From: Ruegeria_C sp041537905
GTDB lineage: Bacteria > Pseudomonadota > Alphaproteobacteria > Rhodobacterales > Rhodobacteraceae
DNA: 64,000 nucleotides
Assembly: GCF_041537905.1 (NCBI RefSeq)
Contig: NZ_JBGRUO010000017.1
Span: 49,836 to 113,835, forward strand
Direction of reading: 5' to 3'
Below are positions 33,043 to 41,706 of the stretch, one piece after another. The notes below the pieces were generated by a model, which was given only the letters and a program-made list of their open reading frames with translations, did no database searches and was not told the DNA's origin. Position 1 is the stretch's first letter, and every line of letters begins with the position of its first letter. A program made the position numbers and the translations under genes.

Positions 33043-34125
33043 ATGCTGTATTGGTTGACCGCATTGTCGGATGGAGGGGACTTCTTCAATCTCTTCCGCT
33101 ACATCACATTCCGTGCGGGCGGGGCCTTTCTGACGGCGTTGGTCTTCGGCTTCCTGTTCGGACGTCCGCTGATCAACGTCTTGCGCCGCAAGCAGGGCAA
33201 GGGCCAGCCCATTCGCGACGATGGCCCCGAGGGGCATTTCTCCAAGGCCGGAACGCCGACCATGGGCGGGTTGCTGATCGTGGGCGCGCTGCTCAGCTCG
33301 ACGCTGCTTTGGGCGCGGCTCGACAATCCGTTTGTCTGGTTGGTGATCTTCGTGACGCTGGCCTATGCGCTGATTGGGTTTGCCGATGATTATGCCAAGG
33401 TCTCCAAGCAGAATACCAAGGGCGTGCCGGGGCGGTTGCGGCTGGCGCTGGGCATCATCATCGCGGTGATCGCGTCGGTCTGGGCGGCGGCCTATCACCC
33501 GGACTTGCTGCGCAACCAACTGGCGCTGCCGGTGTTCAAGGATACGCTGATCAATCTGGGCGTCTTCTATATCCCATTCTCGATCATCGTCATTGTCGGC
33601 GCGGCCAATGCGGTCAACCTGACCGACGGGTTGGATGGGCTGGCCATCATGCCGGTGATGATCGCGGGCACCACGCTGGGCATCATTGCCTATGCGGTGG
33701 GCCGCGTTGATTTCACCGAATATCTCGATGTCCATTACGTGCCGGGGACCGGGGAAATCCTTGTCTTCGCAGCCGCGCTGTTTGGAGCCGGGCTGGGCTT
33801 CCTGTGGTACAACGCCCCCCCTGCGGCGGTGTTCATGGGCGATACCGGCTCTTTGGCGCTGGGCGGCGCGCTGGGCGCGATTGCGGTGGCCACCAAGCAC
33901 GAGCTGGTGCTGGCCGTGGTCGGTGGGCTCTTCGTGGTCGAGGCGATGAGTGTGATTATCCAGGTGCTCTATTACAAACGCACCGGCAAGCGTGTGTTCC
34001 TGATGGCGCCGATCCATCACCACTACGAGAAAAAGGGCTGGGCGGAATCCACCATCGTGATCCGGTTCTGGATCATCTCGCTGATCCTGGCGATGATCGG
34101 TCTGGCCACGCTCAAGGTCCGGTGA
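33043..34125 (+). CDS. mraY: Phospho-MurNAc-pentapeptide transferase MraY
   Basis: 360 residues with about ten membrane segments. It attaches the MurNAc-pentapeptide to undecaprenyl phosphate, forming lipid I. Signatures are GTPTMGG (in SKAGTPTMGGLLIVG), FADDYAKVSKQNTKG, the catalytic NLTDGLDGLAI, FMGDTGSLALGG, and the cytoplasmic MAPIHHHYEKKGWAEST. GAGGGG sits before the ATG. The stop overlaps the GTG start of the following P-loop gene (GTGA). Confidence 0.97.
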   Translation: MLYWLTALSDGGDFFNLFRYITFRAGGAFLTALVFGFLFGRPLINVLRRKQGKGQPIRDDGPEGHFSKAGTPTMGGLLIVGALLSSTLLWARLDNPFVWLVIFVTLAYALIGFADDYAKVSKQNTKGVPGRLRLALGIIIAVIASVWAAAYHPDLLRNQLALPVFKDTLINLGVFYIPFSIIVIVGAANAVNLTDGLDGLAIMPVMIAGTTLGIIAYAVGRVDFTEYLDVHYVPGTGEILVFAAALFGAGLGFLWYNAPPAAVFMGDTGSLALGGALGAIAVATKHELVLAVVGGLFVVEAMSVIIQVLYYKRTGKRVFLMAPIHHHYEKKGWAESTIVIRFWIISLILAMIGLATLKVR

Positions 34126-34667
34126 TAGCGCGCCGGATCGTCCTGTCGGGCTGTTCCGGCGGCGGCAAATCCACGCTGTTGCGCGAAATGGCGCGCCGGG
34201 GCTATGCCACAATTCCCGAGCCGGGCCGTCGCATCATTGCCGAGGAACGGCAATCGGGCGGGCAGGCCCTGCCATGGCGCGATCCTGCCGCGTTTTGCCA
34301 TCGCGCCATCGAGATGGCGATTGAGGATGCAGCTCGCGCGATAGGCGATCCGGTGATCTTCGACCGCTCGGCACTGGACGCGCTGATCTGGTTCGATCGG
34401 ACCGGAACGGAACTGGCGCAGACCACCCGTGATCGCGTGCTGCGCATCGGCTACGACCGCCAAATCTACCTGACCCCGCCCTGGCCCGAGATATTCGAGA
34501 CAGACGATGACCGTAAACACGGGATGGCCGATGCCCTTGCGGAATTCGAGGCGTTATGCGACCGCTTACCGCAATATGGGTTCGAGACGATACTGGTCCC
34601 CAAACAGCCTGTTCTGGCACGGGCGGGCTGGTTTGAGGGGCAATTGAGCAAGGGGGCGGCGACATGA
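34122..34667 (+). CDS. P-loop ATPase/kinase-like protein (AAA_28 type) inside the dcw cluster
   Basis: 181 residues from a GTG at 34122 that overlaps the mraY stop. A Walker A loop, SGCSGGGKSTLLREMARRG, is near the N-terminus. Next come IPEPGRRIIAEERQSGG, ALPWRDPAAFCHRAIEMAIEDA, a Walker B-like VIFDRSALDALIW and IYLTPPWPEIFETDDDRKHGM. This is the pattern of AAA_28-type predicted nucleotide kinases/ATPases. The stop overlaps murD (ATGA), so it is translated with the murein ligases, although it is no classical dcw member. A role in small-molecule or nucleotide phosphorylation is possible; nothing identifies the substrate. Confidence 0.8.
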   Translation: MIARRIVLSGCSGGGKSTLLREMARRGYATIPEPGRRIIAEERQSGGQALPWRDPAAFCHRAIEMAIEDAARAIGDPVIFDRSALDALIWFDRTGTELAQTTRDRVLRIGYDRQIYLTPPWPEIFETDDDRKHGMADALAEFEALCDRLPQYGFETILVPKQPVLARAGWFEGQLSKGAAT

Positions 34668-36058
34668 TCCCGGTCAAGGGTTACGCGGGCAAACAGGTGG
34701 CGGTTCTGGGGTTGGGCCGGTCGGGTCTGGTGGCTGCGCGTGCATTGCGAGCGGGTGGCGCAGAGCCCATCTGCTGGGATGACAACCCGGCCGCGCGCGA
34801 GACGGCCGAAGGCGAAGGGTTCACCTGCCGCGATCTGTTGAAACAGGGCGCTTTTGAAGAGGTCGCCGTGCTGATCGTTTCGCCGGGCATTCCGCATCTC
34901 TATCCCAAACCCAACCCGGTGGTCGCCGCCGCGCAAGAGGCGGGCGTACCGGTCGATAACGATATTGGCCTCTTTTTCCGCTCATTCGCTACGCGGGACT
35001 GGGATCGCTTCGATATCATGCCCCGCGTGGTCGCGGTGACCGGGTCAAACGGCAAGTCGACCACCGCCGCGCTGATTCATCACATCCTGACCGAGGGTGG
35101 GCGGAATTCGCAACTTGCGGGCAATATCGGACGCGGCGTGCTGGATATCGAGCCCGGCGGCGATGGCTCGGTGGTGGTGCTAGAACTCAGCAGCTACCAG
35201 ACCGATCTGGCCCGCGCACTGACCCCGGATGTGGCCGTCTTCACCAATCTCAGCCCTGATCATCTGGACCGTCATGGCGGTATGGGCGGCTATTTCGCGG
35301 CCAAGCGACGTCTGTTTGCTGAGGGCGGTCCCGACCGGGCGGTGATCGGCATCGATGAGCCCGAAGGGGCTTATCTGGCGGGGCAACTTGCCGAGGGGCC
35401 AAGTGACGACCGGGTGATCCGGATTTCGGTAGCGCGCAAGCTTTCGGGGCCGGGATGGCAGGTCTTTGCCAAGAAGGGTTTTCTGTCGGAATACCGCAAG
35501 GGGCGGCAGGCGGGATCGATTGATCTGCGCCAGATTCGCGGGTTGCCGGGGGTGCATAACCACCAGAACGCCTGCGCCGCCTATGCTGCCTGCCGTGCTT
35601 TGGGGCTTGCTCCACGCGATATCGAGAAGGCGATGCACTCCTTTCCGGGCCTGCCCCATCGCAGTCAGATCATCGCCGAGGCGGGCGGGATCACCTATGT
35701 CAACGACTCCAAGGCCACCAATGTCGACAGCGCCGCCAAGGCGCTATTGGCCTTCGGGAATGTCCGCTGGATTTGCGGCGGGCTTGAGAAAGAGGGCGGG
35801 CTGGATGCGCTGGGCGATGCGCTGGGATCAGTCACCAAGGCCTATGTGATCGGGCGCGAGGCCGCCGAGTTCGCCATGCAACTTGATGTGGAGAGCGAGG
35901 TCTGCACCACGATGGCCACGGCCGTTGAACGGGCCATGGCCGAGGCGCAGGACGGCGACACCGTGCTGCTGGCGCCCGCGGCGGCGAGTTTCGATCAGTA
36001 TGACAATTTCGAGCAGCGCGGCGAGGATTTCACGGCGCAGGTTCTGGCCCGGCTGTAA
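34664..36058 (+). CDS. murD: UDP-MurNAc-L-Ala D-Glu ligase MurD
   Basis: 464 residues. It adds D-glutamate to UDP-MurNAc-L-alanine. The Rossmann-like N-domain starts VAVLGLGRSGLVAARALRAGG. The ATP loop is VTGSNGKSTTAALIHHIL, followed by ELSSYQTDLARAL and TNLSPDHLDRHGGM. The C-domain has FPGLPHRSQIIAEAGGITYVNDSKATNVDSA and ICGGLEKEGGLD. It is the last plus-strand gene before an inverted flavoprotein gene breaks the cluster. Confidence 0.96.
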   Translation: MIPVKGYAGKQVAVLGLGRSGLVAARALRAGGAEPICWDDNPAARETAEGEGFTCRDLLKQGAFEEVAVLIVSPGIPHLYPKPNPVVAAAQEAGVPVDNDIGLFFRSFATRDWDRFDIMPRVVAVTGSNGKSTTAALIHHILTEGGRNSQLAGNIGRGVLDIEPGGDGSVVVLELSSYQTDLARALTPDVAVFTNLSPDHLDRHGGMGGYFAAKRRLFAEGGPDRAVIGIDEPEGAYLAGQLAEGPSDDRVIRISVARKLSGPGWQVFAKKGFLSEYRKGRQAGSIDLRQIRGLPGVHNHQNACAAYAACRALGLAPRDIEKAMHSFPGLPHRSQIIAEAGGITYVNDSKATNVDSAAKALLAFGNVRWICGGLEKEGGLDALGDALGSVTKAYVIGREAAEFAMQLDVESEVCTTMATAVERAMAEAQDGDTVLLAPAAASFDQYDNFEQRGEDFTAQVLARL

Positions 36059-36134
36059 GAGGGGCGCTGCCCCGCCGCCGGTTTCGGGTGCTTCCCCCTG
36101 GATATTTCTAGCCAGATGAGGAGACGGATCCTTT
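36059..36134. repeat. Roseobacter-type intergenic element at a convergent junction
   Basis: The 76-base gap between convergent genes holds GGGGC-GCT-GCCCC (36061-36073) and then a CCCCCTGGATATTTCTAGCCAGATGAG-like stretch. I recognise this general pattern (a GC hairpin, then GGATATTT...CCAGATGA) from many intergenic gaps in Rhodobacterales, where it seems to be a dispersed repeat or bidirectional terminator. The identification is from memory. Confidence 0.45.
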
Positions 36135-37319
36135 TTAGACGCGGCGGGCGGCGATCGCGGTTCCAGCGGCGTGGCCCGAGGACCAGGCCCATTGGAAGTT
36201 ATAGCCGCCCAGCCAACCGGTCACATCCACCGCTTCGCCGATGGCATAGAGGCCGGGAACGCTCTTGGCCTGCAGGGTCTTCGAGGACAGCCCATCGGCA
36301 TCGATCCCGCCCAGCGTGACCTCGGCGGTGCGGTAGCCTTCGGTGCCCGACGGGGTCAACTGCCAGTTCTGCAAAGCGGCGCAGAGGGTTTCGAGCCGCG
36401 CATCGGATTGGTCCGCGAGATTACCGTCAAGCGAGAGCTCCGGCTTCAGCGCCTCGACCAGCCGGCCGGGCAGGTGGCGGGCAAGCTCGGTGGTCAACGC
36501 CTTGCGCCCGCCTTGCTGACGTTGGGCGCGCAGCAAGTCGTAAAGCGCGAGATCGGGGATCAGGTTCACCGACACCGCCTCGCCCTCGCGCCAGTAGGAG
36601 GAGAGCTGCAGCACCGCCGGGCCGCTCAGGCCGCGATGGGTAAAGAGCAGCGCTTCGTCAAAGCGGGCCCGCGCGTTGCTGAGTCGCGTCGGCAGCGAAA
36701 CGCCCGCAAGCGACTTGAAGCGGCCATCGGGGAAGGTGAAGGGCACCAGCGCGGGGCGGGTTTCGGTCAGGGCCAGTCCAAATTGGTGGGCGATGTCATA
36801 GGCCAGCCCGGTGGCCCCCATCTTAGGGATCGACTTGCCACCGCTGGCCAGCACCAGATTGCGGCAGGTGAGCGTTCGGGAGGTGCCCTCGCGCTCAACC
36901 TGCAGGCGGAAGCCGTCGGCGGTTTTTGCGACGTCGCGGACCGAGCTGGACAGCCACAGCTCTGCCCCGGCCTGTTGCAGCTCTTGCACCAGCAGGGAGA
37001 CGATCTGTTTTGAGGACCCGTCGCAGAACAGCTGCCCCAGCGTTTTTTCATGCCAGGCGATGCCGTGGCGGTTCACCAGATCGATGAAATCCCATTGTGT
37101 ATAGCGCGCCAGTGCCGATTTGCAGAAATGCGAATTGCCGGAGATAAAATTCTCGGGCCCGGCATGTAGGTTGGTGAAATTACACCGCCCGCCACCCGAT
37201 ATCCGGATCTTTTCGCCCGGCGCGCGGGCGTGATCCAGCACCAGCGTGCTGCCTCCGCTGTGGGCGGCGCACATCATGCCGGCCGCGCCTGCACCAAGAA
37301 TGATCGTCTGATACTTCAT
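36135..37319 (-). CDS. HI0933-like FAD-dependent oxidoreductase (TIGR03862/BaiN-like)
   Basis: 394 residues. The FAD-binding start is TIILGAGAAGMMCAAHSG, followed by the family signature GEKIRISGGGRCNFTNLHAGPENF. GLSGPAVLQLSSYW lies in the middle and GLYAIGEAVDVTGWLGGYNFQWAWSSG at the C-terminus, the usual second FAD motif. The family contains flavoproteins of mostly unknown substrate. It is the only minus-strand gene inside the dcw cluster, convergent with murD and divergent from ftsW, so it splits the cluster into two transcription units. No link to peptidoglycan is evident. Confidence 0.88.
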   Translation of the reverse strand: MKYQTIILGAGAAGMMCAAHSGGSTLVLDHARAPGEKIRISGGGRCNFTNLHAGPENFISGNSHFCKSALARYTQWDFIDLVNRHGIAWHEKTLGQLFCDGSSKQIVSLLVQELQQAGAELWLSSSVRDVAKTADGFRLQVEREGTSRTLTCRNLVLASGGKSIPKMGATGLAYDIAHQFGLALTETRPALVPFTFPDGRFKSLAGVSLPTRLSNARARFDEALLFTHRGLSGPAVLQLSSYWREGEAVSVNLIPDLALYDLLRAQRQQGGRKALTTELARHLPGRLVEALKPELSLDGNLADQSDARLETLCAALQNWQLTPSGTEGYRTAEVTLGGIDADGLSSKTLQAKSVPGLYAIGEAVDVTGWLGGYNFQWAWSSGHAAGTAIAARRV

Positions 37320-37404
37320 GCCCCGCCCTTGGCCCGGAATCTGACCTTTGGCAAGAGGAAGAGACTGGCCTGAGAAGCGAAATTCCTGTAGCCTTTTGCT
37401 CAGA

Positions 37405-37418
37405 CCCCGAAAACGGGG
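37405..37418. promoter_or_regulatory. Hairpin in the divergent flavoprotein-ftsW promoter region
   Basis: CCCCG-AAAA-CGGGG (37405-37418) lies 30 bases before the ftsW start in a 129-base divergent region. It would fold in the ftsW leader. The second half of the dcw cluster must have a promoter here because the preceding gene is inverted, but no clear -35/-10 pair is visible. Confidence 0.35.
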
Positions 37419-37448
37419 CGCATGTGAGGCAGAAAACGGCGGTATCTC

Positions 37449-38612
37449 ATGACTGAGATGGTCTATGGCGCGGCCCCGGACAGGGGCGGCGAACCGATTC
37501 TACCCAAGTGGTGGCGGACGCTGGACAAATGGTCGATGTCCTGCGTGCTGATCCTGTTTGTGATCGGCCTGTTGTTGGGGCTGGCTGCCTCGCCGCCGCT
37601 GGCCTCGCGCAACGGCTTCGATCCGTTTCACTATGTCGAGCGGCAGGCGTTTTTCGGCGGCATGGCGATTGTGGCCATGCTGCTGACCTCGATGATGTCA
37701 CCCACGCTGGTACGCCGTCTGGCAGTGCTGGGCTTTGTGGTCTCGTTTGTGGCGCTGGCGCTGCTGCCGTTTCTGGGTACTGACTTTGGAAAAGGCGCGG
37801 TGCGCTGGTACTCGCTTGGCTTTGCCTCGCTGCAGCCTTCGGAGTTCCTGAAACCCGGCTTTGTGGTGGTCGCCGCCTGGATGTTCGCCGCCAGTCAGGA
37901 GATCAACGGCCCTCCGGGGCGGCTTTGGTCCTTTGCGCTGTGCATGGCGATTGTTGGCATGCTGGTGATGCAGCCCGATTTCGGGCAGGCCTGTCTGGTG
38001 CTCTTTGGCTGGGGCGTGATGTATTTCGTGGCCGGTGCACCGATGCTGCTTCTGGTGTGCATGGCAGCTGTTGTCGTGCTGGGCGGTATGTTCGCCTATT
38101 CCAGTTCCGAGCATTTCGCTCGCCGCATCGACGGCTTTCTCAGTCCCGAGGTCGATCCGACCACGCAGTTGGGCTATGCCACCAACGCGATCATGGAGGG
38201 TGGCCTCTTTGGCGTTGGTGTCGGTGAAGGGCAGGTAAAATGGTCTCTGCCCGATGCCCATACCGATTTCATCATCGCCGTGGCGGCCGAGGAATACGGC
38301 TTGATCCTGGTGATGATGATCATCGCGCTTTATGCCATGATCGTGGTGCGTTCGCTGCTGCGGCTGATGCGCGAACGCGATCCCTTCATCCGGTTGGCGG
38401 GTACCGGTCTGACCTGCATGTTCGGCGTGCAGGCGATGATCAATATGGGCGTGGCGGTGCGGCTCTTGCCCGCTAAGGGCATGACGCTGCCTTTCGTGAG
38501 CTATGGCGGCTCGTCGCTGATCGCGGGTGGCATTGCCGTGGGCATGTTGCTGGCCTTTACCCGTACTCGCCCGCAGGGCGGGCTGGGTGAGATTTTGCGC
38601 GGGCGGGGATGA
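37449..38612 (+). CDS. ftsW: Septal peptidoglycan glycosyltransferase FtsW (SEDS family)
   Basis: 387 residues with about ten membrane segments. It polymerises lipid II glycan strands at the septum together with FtsI. SEDS signatures include NGFDPFHYVERQAFFGG, LQPSEFLKPGFVV (catalytic-region PSE), MLVMQPDFGQA, NAIMEGGLFGVGVGEGQVKWSLPDAHTDFIIAVAAEEYG, and LPAKGMTLPFVSYGGSSL. It starts a new plus-strand run, and its stop overlaps murG (ATGA). Confidence 0.96.
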   Translation: MTEMVYGAAPDRGGEPILPKWWRTLDKWSMSCVLILFVIGLLLGLAASPPLASRNGFDPFHYVERQAFFGGMAIVAMLLTSMMSPTLVRRLAVLGFVVSFVALALLPFLGTDFGKGAVRWYSLGFASLQPSEFLKPGFVVVAAWMFAASQEINGPPGRLWSFALCMAIVGMLVMQPDFGQACLVLFGWGVMYFVAGAPMLLLVCMAAVVVLGGMFAYSSSEHFARRIDGFLSPEVDPTTQLGYATNAIMEGGLFGVGVGEGQVKWSLPDAHTDFIIAVAAEEYGLILVMMIIALYAMIVVRSLLRLMRERDPFIRLAGTGLTCMFGVQAMINMGVAVRLLPAKGMTLPFVSYGGSSLIAGGIAVGMLLAFTRTRPQGGLGEILRGRG

Positions 38613-39709
38613 TGCGGCAAAACTATCTGCTGATCGCGGCGGGCGGCACCGGGGGGCACATGTTCCCGGCGCAGGCGCTGGCCGAGACGATGCTGGCCCG
38701 TGGCTGGCGCGTGCGGCTGTCCACCGACGCACGCGGCGCGCGCTATACCGGTGGGTTCCCCCATTCGACCGAGATTGTCGAGGCCTCCTCGGCCACTTTC
38801 GCGCGCGGCGGGGTGCTGGCCAAGGCGCTCGTCGCACCGAAAATCGCGGCGGGCGTGGCAGGAATGGCGCTGAACATGCTGCGCGACAAGCCCGATGTGG
38901 TCGTCGGTTTTGGCGGCTACCCGTCGATCCCGGCGCTGGGTGCCGCGACGTTACTCAATCTGCCGCGCATGATCCACGAACAGAATGGCGTGCTGGGCCG
39001 GGTCAATCAGGTCTTTGCCAAACGGGTCGGGCATGTCGCCTGCGGCGTCTGGCCCACTGACCTGCCCGAGGGCGCCCGCGGCATCCATGTGGGCAACCCG
39101 GTGCGCGGCGCTGTGCTGGACCGTGCAGCGGCGGCCTATATCATGCCCGGAGAGTACCCGATGTCGATCCTGGTGATGGGTGGCAGTCAAGGTGCGCGCA
39201 TCCTCAGCGACGTGGTGCCGGGCGCAATTGCTGCGCTGCCAGAAGGGCTTCGCCGCTTTGTGCGGGTGGCGCATCAGGCGCGTGACGAGGATGGCGCGCG
39301 GGTCACGGCCTTTTACGCGGAACACGGCATCAAGGCCGAGGTAAAGCCGTTCTTTCAGGACGTCCCGCGCCGCATGTCCGAGGCGCAGCTGGTCATCAGC
39401 CGGGCCGGGGCGTCGAGTGTGGCGGATATCTCGGTGATCGGGCGTCCCTCGATCCTGATCCCCTATGCCGCTGCGGCAGGCGATCACCAGACCGCCAATG
39501 CGCGCGGTCTTGTGCAGGCAAATGCCGCCATCATGATCCCCGAATCGGCCCTTGACGTTTCATCACTGGCAGAGCAAATCACCTCGGTTCTCACGAATCC
39601 CCGCGCCGCCCAGCAAATGGCCAACGCCGCCCTTACGGTCGGCGCACCGGATGCGACCGGACGACTGGCCGGATTGGTCGAGGACCTCGCACGAAAGGAG
39701 ACGCCATGA
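38609..39709 (+). CDS. murG: Lipid II synthase MurG (GlcNAc transferase)
   Basis: 366 residues. It transfers GlcNAc from UDP-GlcNAc to lipid I on the inner membrane face. The GT-B fold shows the N-terminal loop IAAGGTGGHMFPAQALAE, DVVVGFGGYPSIPALGAATLL, MIHEQNGVLGRVNQ, then LVMGGSQGARILSDVVP. The UDP-GlcNAc loop is ISRAGASSVADISVIGRPSILIPYAAAAGDHQTANA. Both ends overlap neighbours by ATGA junctions. Confidence 0.97.
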   Translation: MMRQNYLLIAAGGTGGHMFPAQALAETMLARGWRVRLSTDARGARYTGGFPHSTEIVEASSATFARGGVLAKALVAPKIAAGVAGMALNMLRDKPDVVVGFGGYPSIPALGAATLLNLPRMIHEQNGVLGRVNQVFAKRVGHVACGVWPTDLPEGARGIHVGNPVRGAVLDRAAAAYIMPGEYPMSILVMGGSQGARILSDVVPGAIAALPEGLRRFVRVAHQARDEDGARVTAFYAEHGIKAEVKPFFQDVPRRMSEAQLVISRAGASSVADISVIGRPSILIPYAAAAGDHQTANARGLVQANAAIMIPESALDVSSLAEQITSVLTNPRAAQQMANAALTVGAPDATGRLAGLVEDLARKETP

Positions 39710-41112
39710 CCCCCGCAACAAAGCTCCCACAGGATGTGGGCTCGATCCACTTTGTCGGGATCGGCGGTATCGGCATGTCGGGCATCGCCGAAGTGCTGCT
39801 GAACCTCGGCTATCAGGTGCAGGGTTCGGACCTGAAAGCGTCCAAGATCACTGACCGGCTGGCCGAATTGGGGGCGACGATCTTCATCGGGCAACGAGCC
39901 GAGAACCTGGAGGGCGCCCGCGTTGTCGTCGTCTCAACCGCGATCAAACCGGGTAACCCGGAACTGGATGGCGCGCGCTCCATGGGCCTGCCAGTGGTGC
40001 GCCGGGCCGATATGCTGGCCGAGTTGATGCGGCTGAAATCCAACGTCGCCATCGCGGGCACCCATGGCAAGACCACCACGACGACCATGATGGCGGAACT
40101 GATGGTGGCTGGGGATTTCGACCCGACCGTCATCAATGGCGGGATCATCCACGCCTATGGCTCGAACGCGCGGATGGGGCAGGGCGAATGGATGGTGGTT
40201 GAGGCCGATGAGTCCGACGGCTCGTTCAACCGTCTGCCCGCAACCATTGCCATCGTCACTAATATCGACCCCGAGCATATGGAGCATTGGGGTGATTTCG
40301 ATAAGCTGCGCGACGGGTTCTATGAGTTTGTCTCGAACCTGCCTTTCTATGGTCTGGCCGTCTGCTGTACCGACCACGCCGAGGTGCAGGCGCTTGTGGG
40401 CCGTATCCATGACCGCCGCGTGCGCACCTATGGGTTCAACGCGCAGGCCGATGTGCGGGCGATTAATCTGACTTACGAGAAAGGCGTGGCGCATTTCGAT
40501 GTGGTCCTTCAGGAAGAAGACATCACCATCGAGGGCTGCACGCTGCCCATGCCGGGGGATCACAACGTCTCAAACGCGCTGGCCGCGATCACAGTGGCCC
40601 GCCATCTGGGCATGAAAACCGCCGAGATCCGCGATGCGCTGGCCAATTTCGGCGGGGTCAACCGTCGCTTTACCCGTGTGGGCGAGGTGAACGGCGTGAC
40701 GATCATCGACGATTACGGCCACCACCCGGTCGAGATCGCCGCCGTGCTGAAAGCCGCGCGCCAAGCCTGCGAGGGCCGGGTGATCGCCGTGCATCAGCCG
40801 CACCGCTACTCGCGCCTGTCCAATCTGTTCGACGATTTCTGCACATGCTTCAACGAGGCTGACGTGGTCGCCATTGCCGAGGTCTTCGCAGCCGGTGAAG
40901 ACCCGATCGATGGCGCGGGCCGCGACGATCTGGTCGCGGGTCTGATCCGTCACGGTCACCGCCATGCCCGCGCGATCCTGAATGAGGATGATCTGGAACG
41001 GCTGGTGCGTGAACAGGCCCGGCCCGGCGACATGGTGGTCTGTCTTGGGGCGGGCACCATCTCGACCTGGGCAAACGGGCTGCCTGAGCGGCTTCACAAG
41101 ATTGCGTGCTGA
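39706..41112 (+). CDS. murC: UDP-MurNAc L-alanine ligase MurC
   Basis: 468 residues. First amino-acid addition to UDP-MurNAc. The N-domain starts VGIGGIGMSGIAEVLLNLGYQVQGSD. The ATP loop is AIAGTHGKTTTTTMMAELM, followed by EADESDGSFNRLPATIAIVTNIDPEHMEHWGDF. The C-domain contains RRFTRVGEVNGVTIIDDYGHHPVEIAAVLKAAR and HQPHRYSRLSNLFDDF. It is followed by two DUF2484 genes before murB. Confidence 0.97.
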   Translation: MTPATKLPQDVGSIHFVGIGGIGMSGIAEVLLNLGYQVQGSDLKASKITDRLAELGATIFIGQRAENLEGARVVVVSTAIKPGNPELDGARSMGLPVVRRADMLAELMRLKSNVAIAGTHGKTTTTTMMAELMVAGDFDPTVINGGIIHAYGSNARMGQGEWMVVEADESDGSFNRLPATIAIVTNIDPEHMEHWGDFDKLRDGFYEFVSNLPFYGLAVCCTDHAEVQALVGRIHDRRVRTYGFNAQADVRAINLTYEKGVAHFDVVLQEEDITIEGCTLPMPGDHNVSNALAAITVARHLGMKTAEIRDALANFGGVNRRFTRVGEVNGVTIIDDYGHHPVEIAAVLKAARQACEGRVIAVHQPHRYSRLSNLFDDFCTCFNEADVVAIAEVFAAGEDPIDGAGRDDLVAGLIRHGHRHARAILNEDDLERLVREQARPGDMVVCLGAGTISTWANGLPERLHKIAC

Positions 41113-41205
41113 CAAGAAAACTATGGAAAACCTGACTTGTTTGTTCAATTATAAGGCGAGCAGACAGTCAGAATCAAAAAAGACTTCCGGAACGGGGCGG
41201 CTTGG

Positions 41206-41463
41206 ATGGGCCTTTCGATACTTCTAGCGGTGGCATGGGTTTGCGCGGCGACACTCGTTGCGCTGCTGCCGATGCGACTGCAATATAAGCCGGGCGGGGC
41301 GCTGATGCTGGCTGCTCCCGCATTGATTGTATTCATCGGCTACCAGCACGGGGCGCTTGTGGGGCTTGTGGCGCTCGCGGCGTTTGTGTCGATGTTCCGC
41401 AAGCCGCTGGCCTATTTCTGGCGCAAATGGCGCGGGTGTGGGACCGGAGGGGCCGCGCAATGA
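41206..41463 (+). CDS. DUF2484 small membrane protein, first copy
   Basis: 85 residues with three hydrophobic segments (about 4-21, 28-45 and 48-63) and a basic tail (RKPLAYFWRKWRG). It matches the short DUF2484 membrane family known mainly from Rhodobacterales. A 93-base gap follows murC, unusually AT-rich (TTGTTTGTTCAATTATAA near 41138) and possibly a promoter. The stop overlaps the second copy (ATGA). No function is known; its place between murC and murB hints at an envelope role, but only by position. Confidence 0.78.
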   Translation: MGLSILLAVAWVCAATLVALLPMRLQYKPGGALMLAAPALIVFIGYQHGALVGLVALAAFVSMFRKPLAYFWRKWRGCGTGGAAQ

Positions 41464-41702
41464 CCCTGTCTCTGACCCTTGTCTGTGTCTGGGCAATCTC
41501 GGCCAATCTGATGGCGATGATCCCCAGCCGCGACAACCACTGGTCCCGCGCCTATCTGCTGATCGCGCTGGGTATCCCGCTGCTGGGTTATGTCACCTAT
41601 CAGAACGGCCCCTGGGTCGGTTTGATCGTGCTGATTGCGGGGATGTCGGTTCTGCGCTGGCCTGTGATATACCTGACCCGTTGGATTCGCAGGCAGCAGT
41701 AA
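41460..41702 (+). CDS. DUF2484 small membrane protein, second copy
   Basis: 80 residues with three hydrophobic segments (LSLTLVCVWAISANLMAMI, AYLLIALGIPLLGYVTY, WVGLIVLIAGMSVLRWPVIYL) and a basic end (TRWIRRQQ). It shares the overall plan and WV/GL...R(K/W)P pattern with the preceding gene, so the two are probably diverged duplicates that may form a heteromer. It starts on the stop of the first copy, and murB begins five bases after its stop. Confidence 0.78.
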   Translation: MTLSLTLVCVWAISANLMAMIPSRDNHWSRAYLLIALGIPLLGYVTYQNGPWVGLIVLIAGMSVLRWPVIYLTRWIRRQQ

Positions 41703-41706
41703 ACCC

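Noticed and set aside
32551..34212. A 553-codon minus-strand frame across murF and mraY
   Set aside because: It spans two certain genes on the other strand and is rich in His, Arg, Asp and Gln, typical of antisense frames in high-GC DNA.
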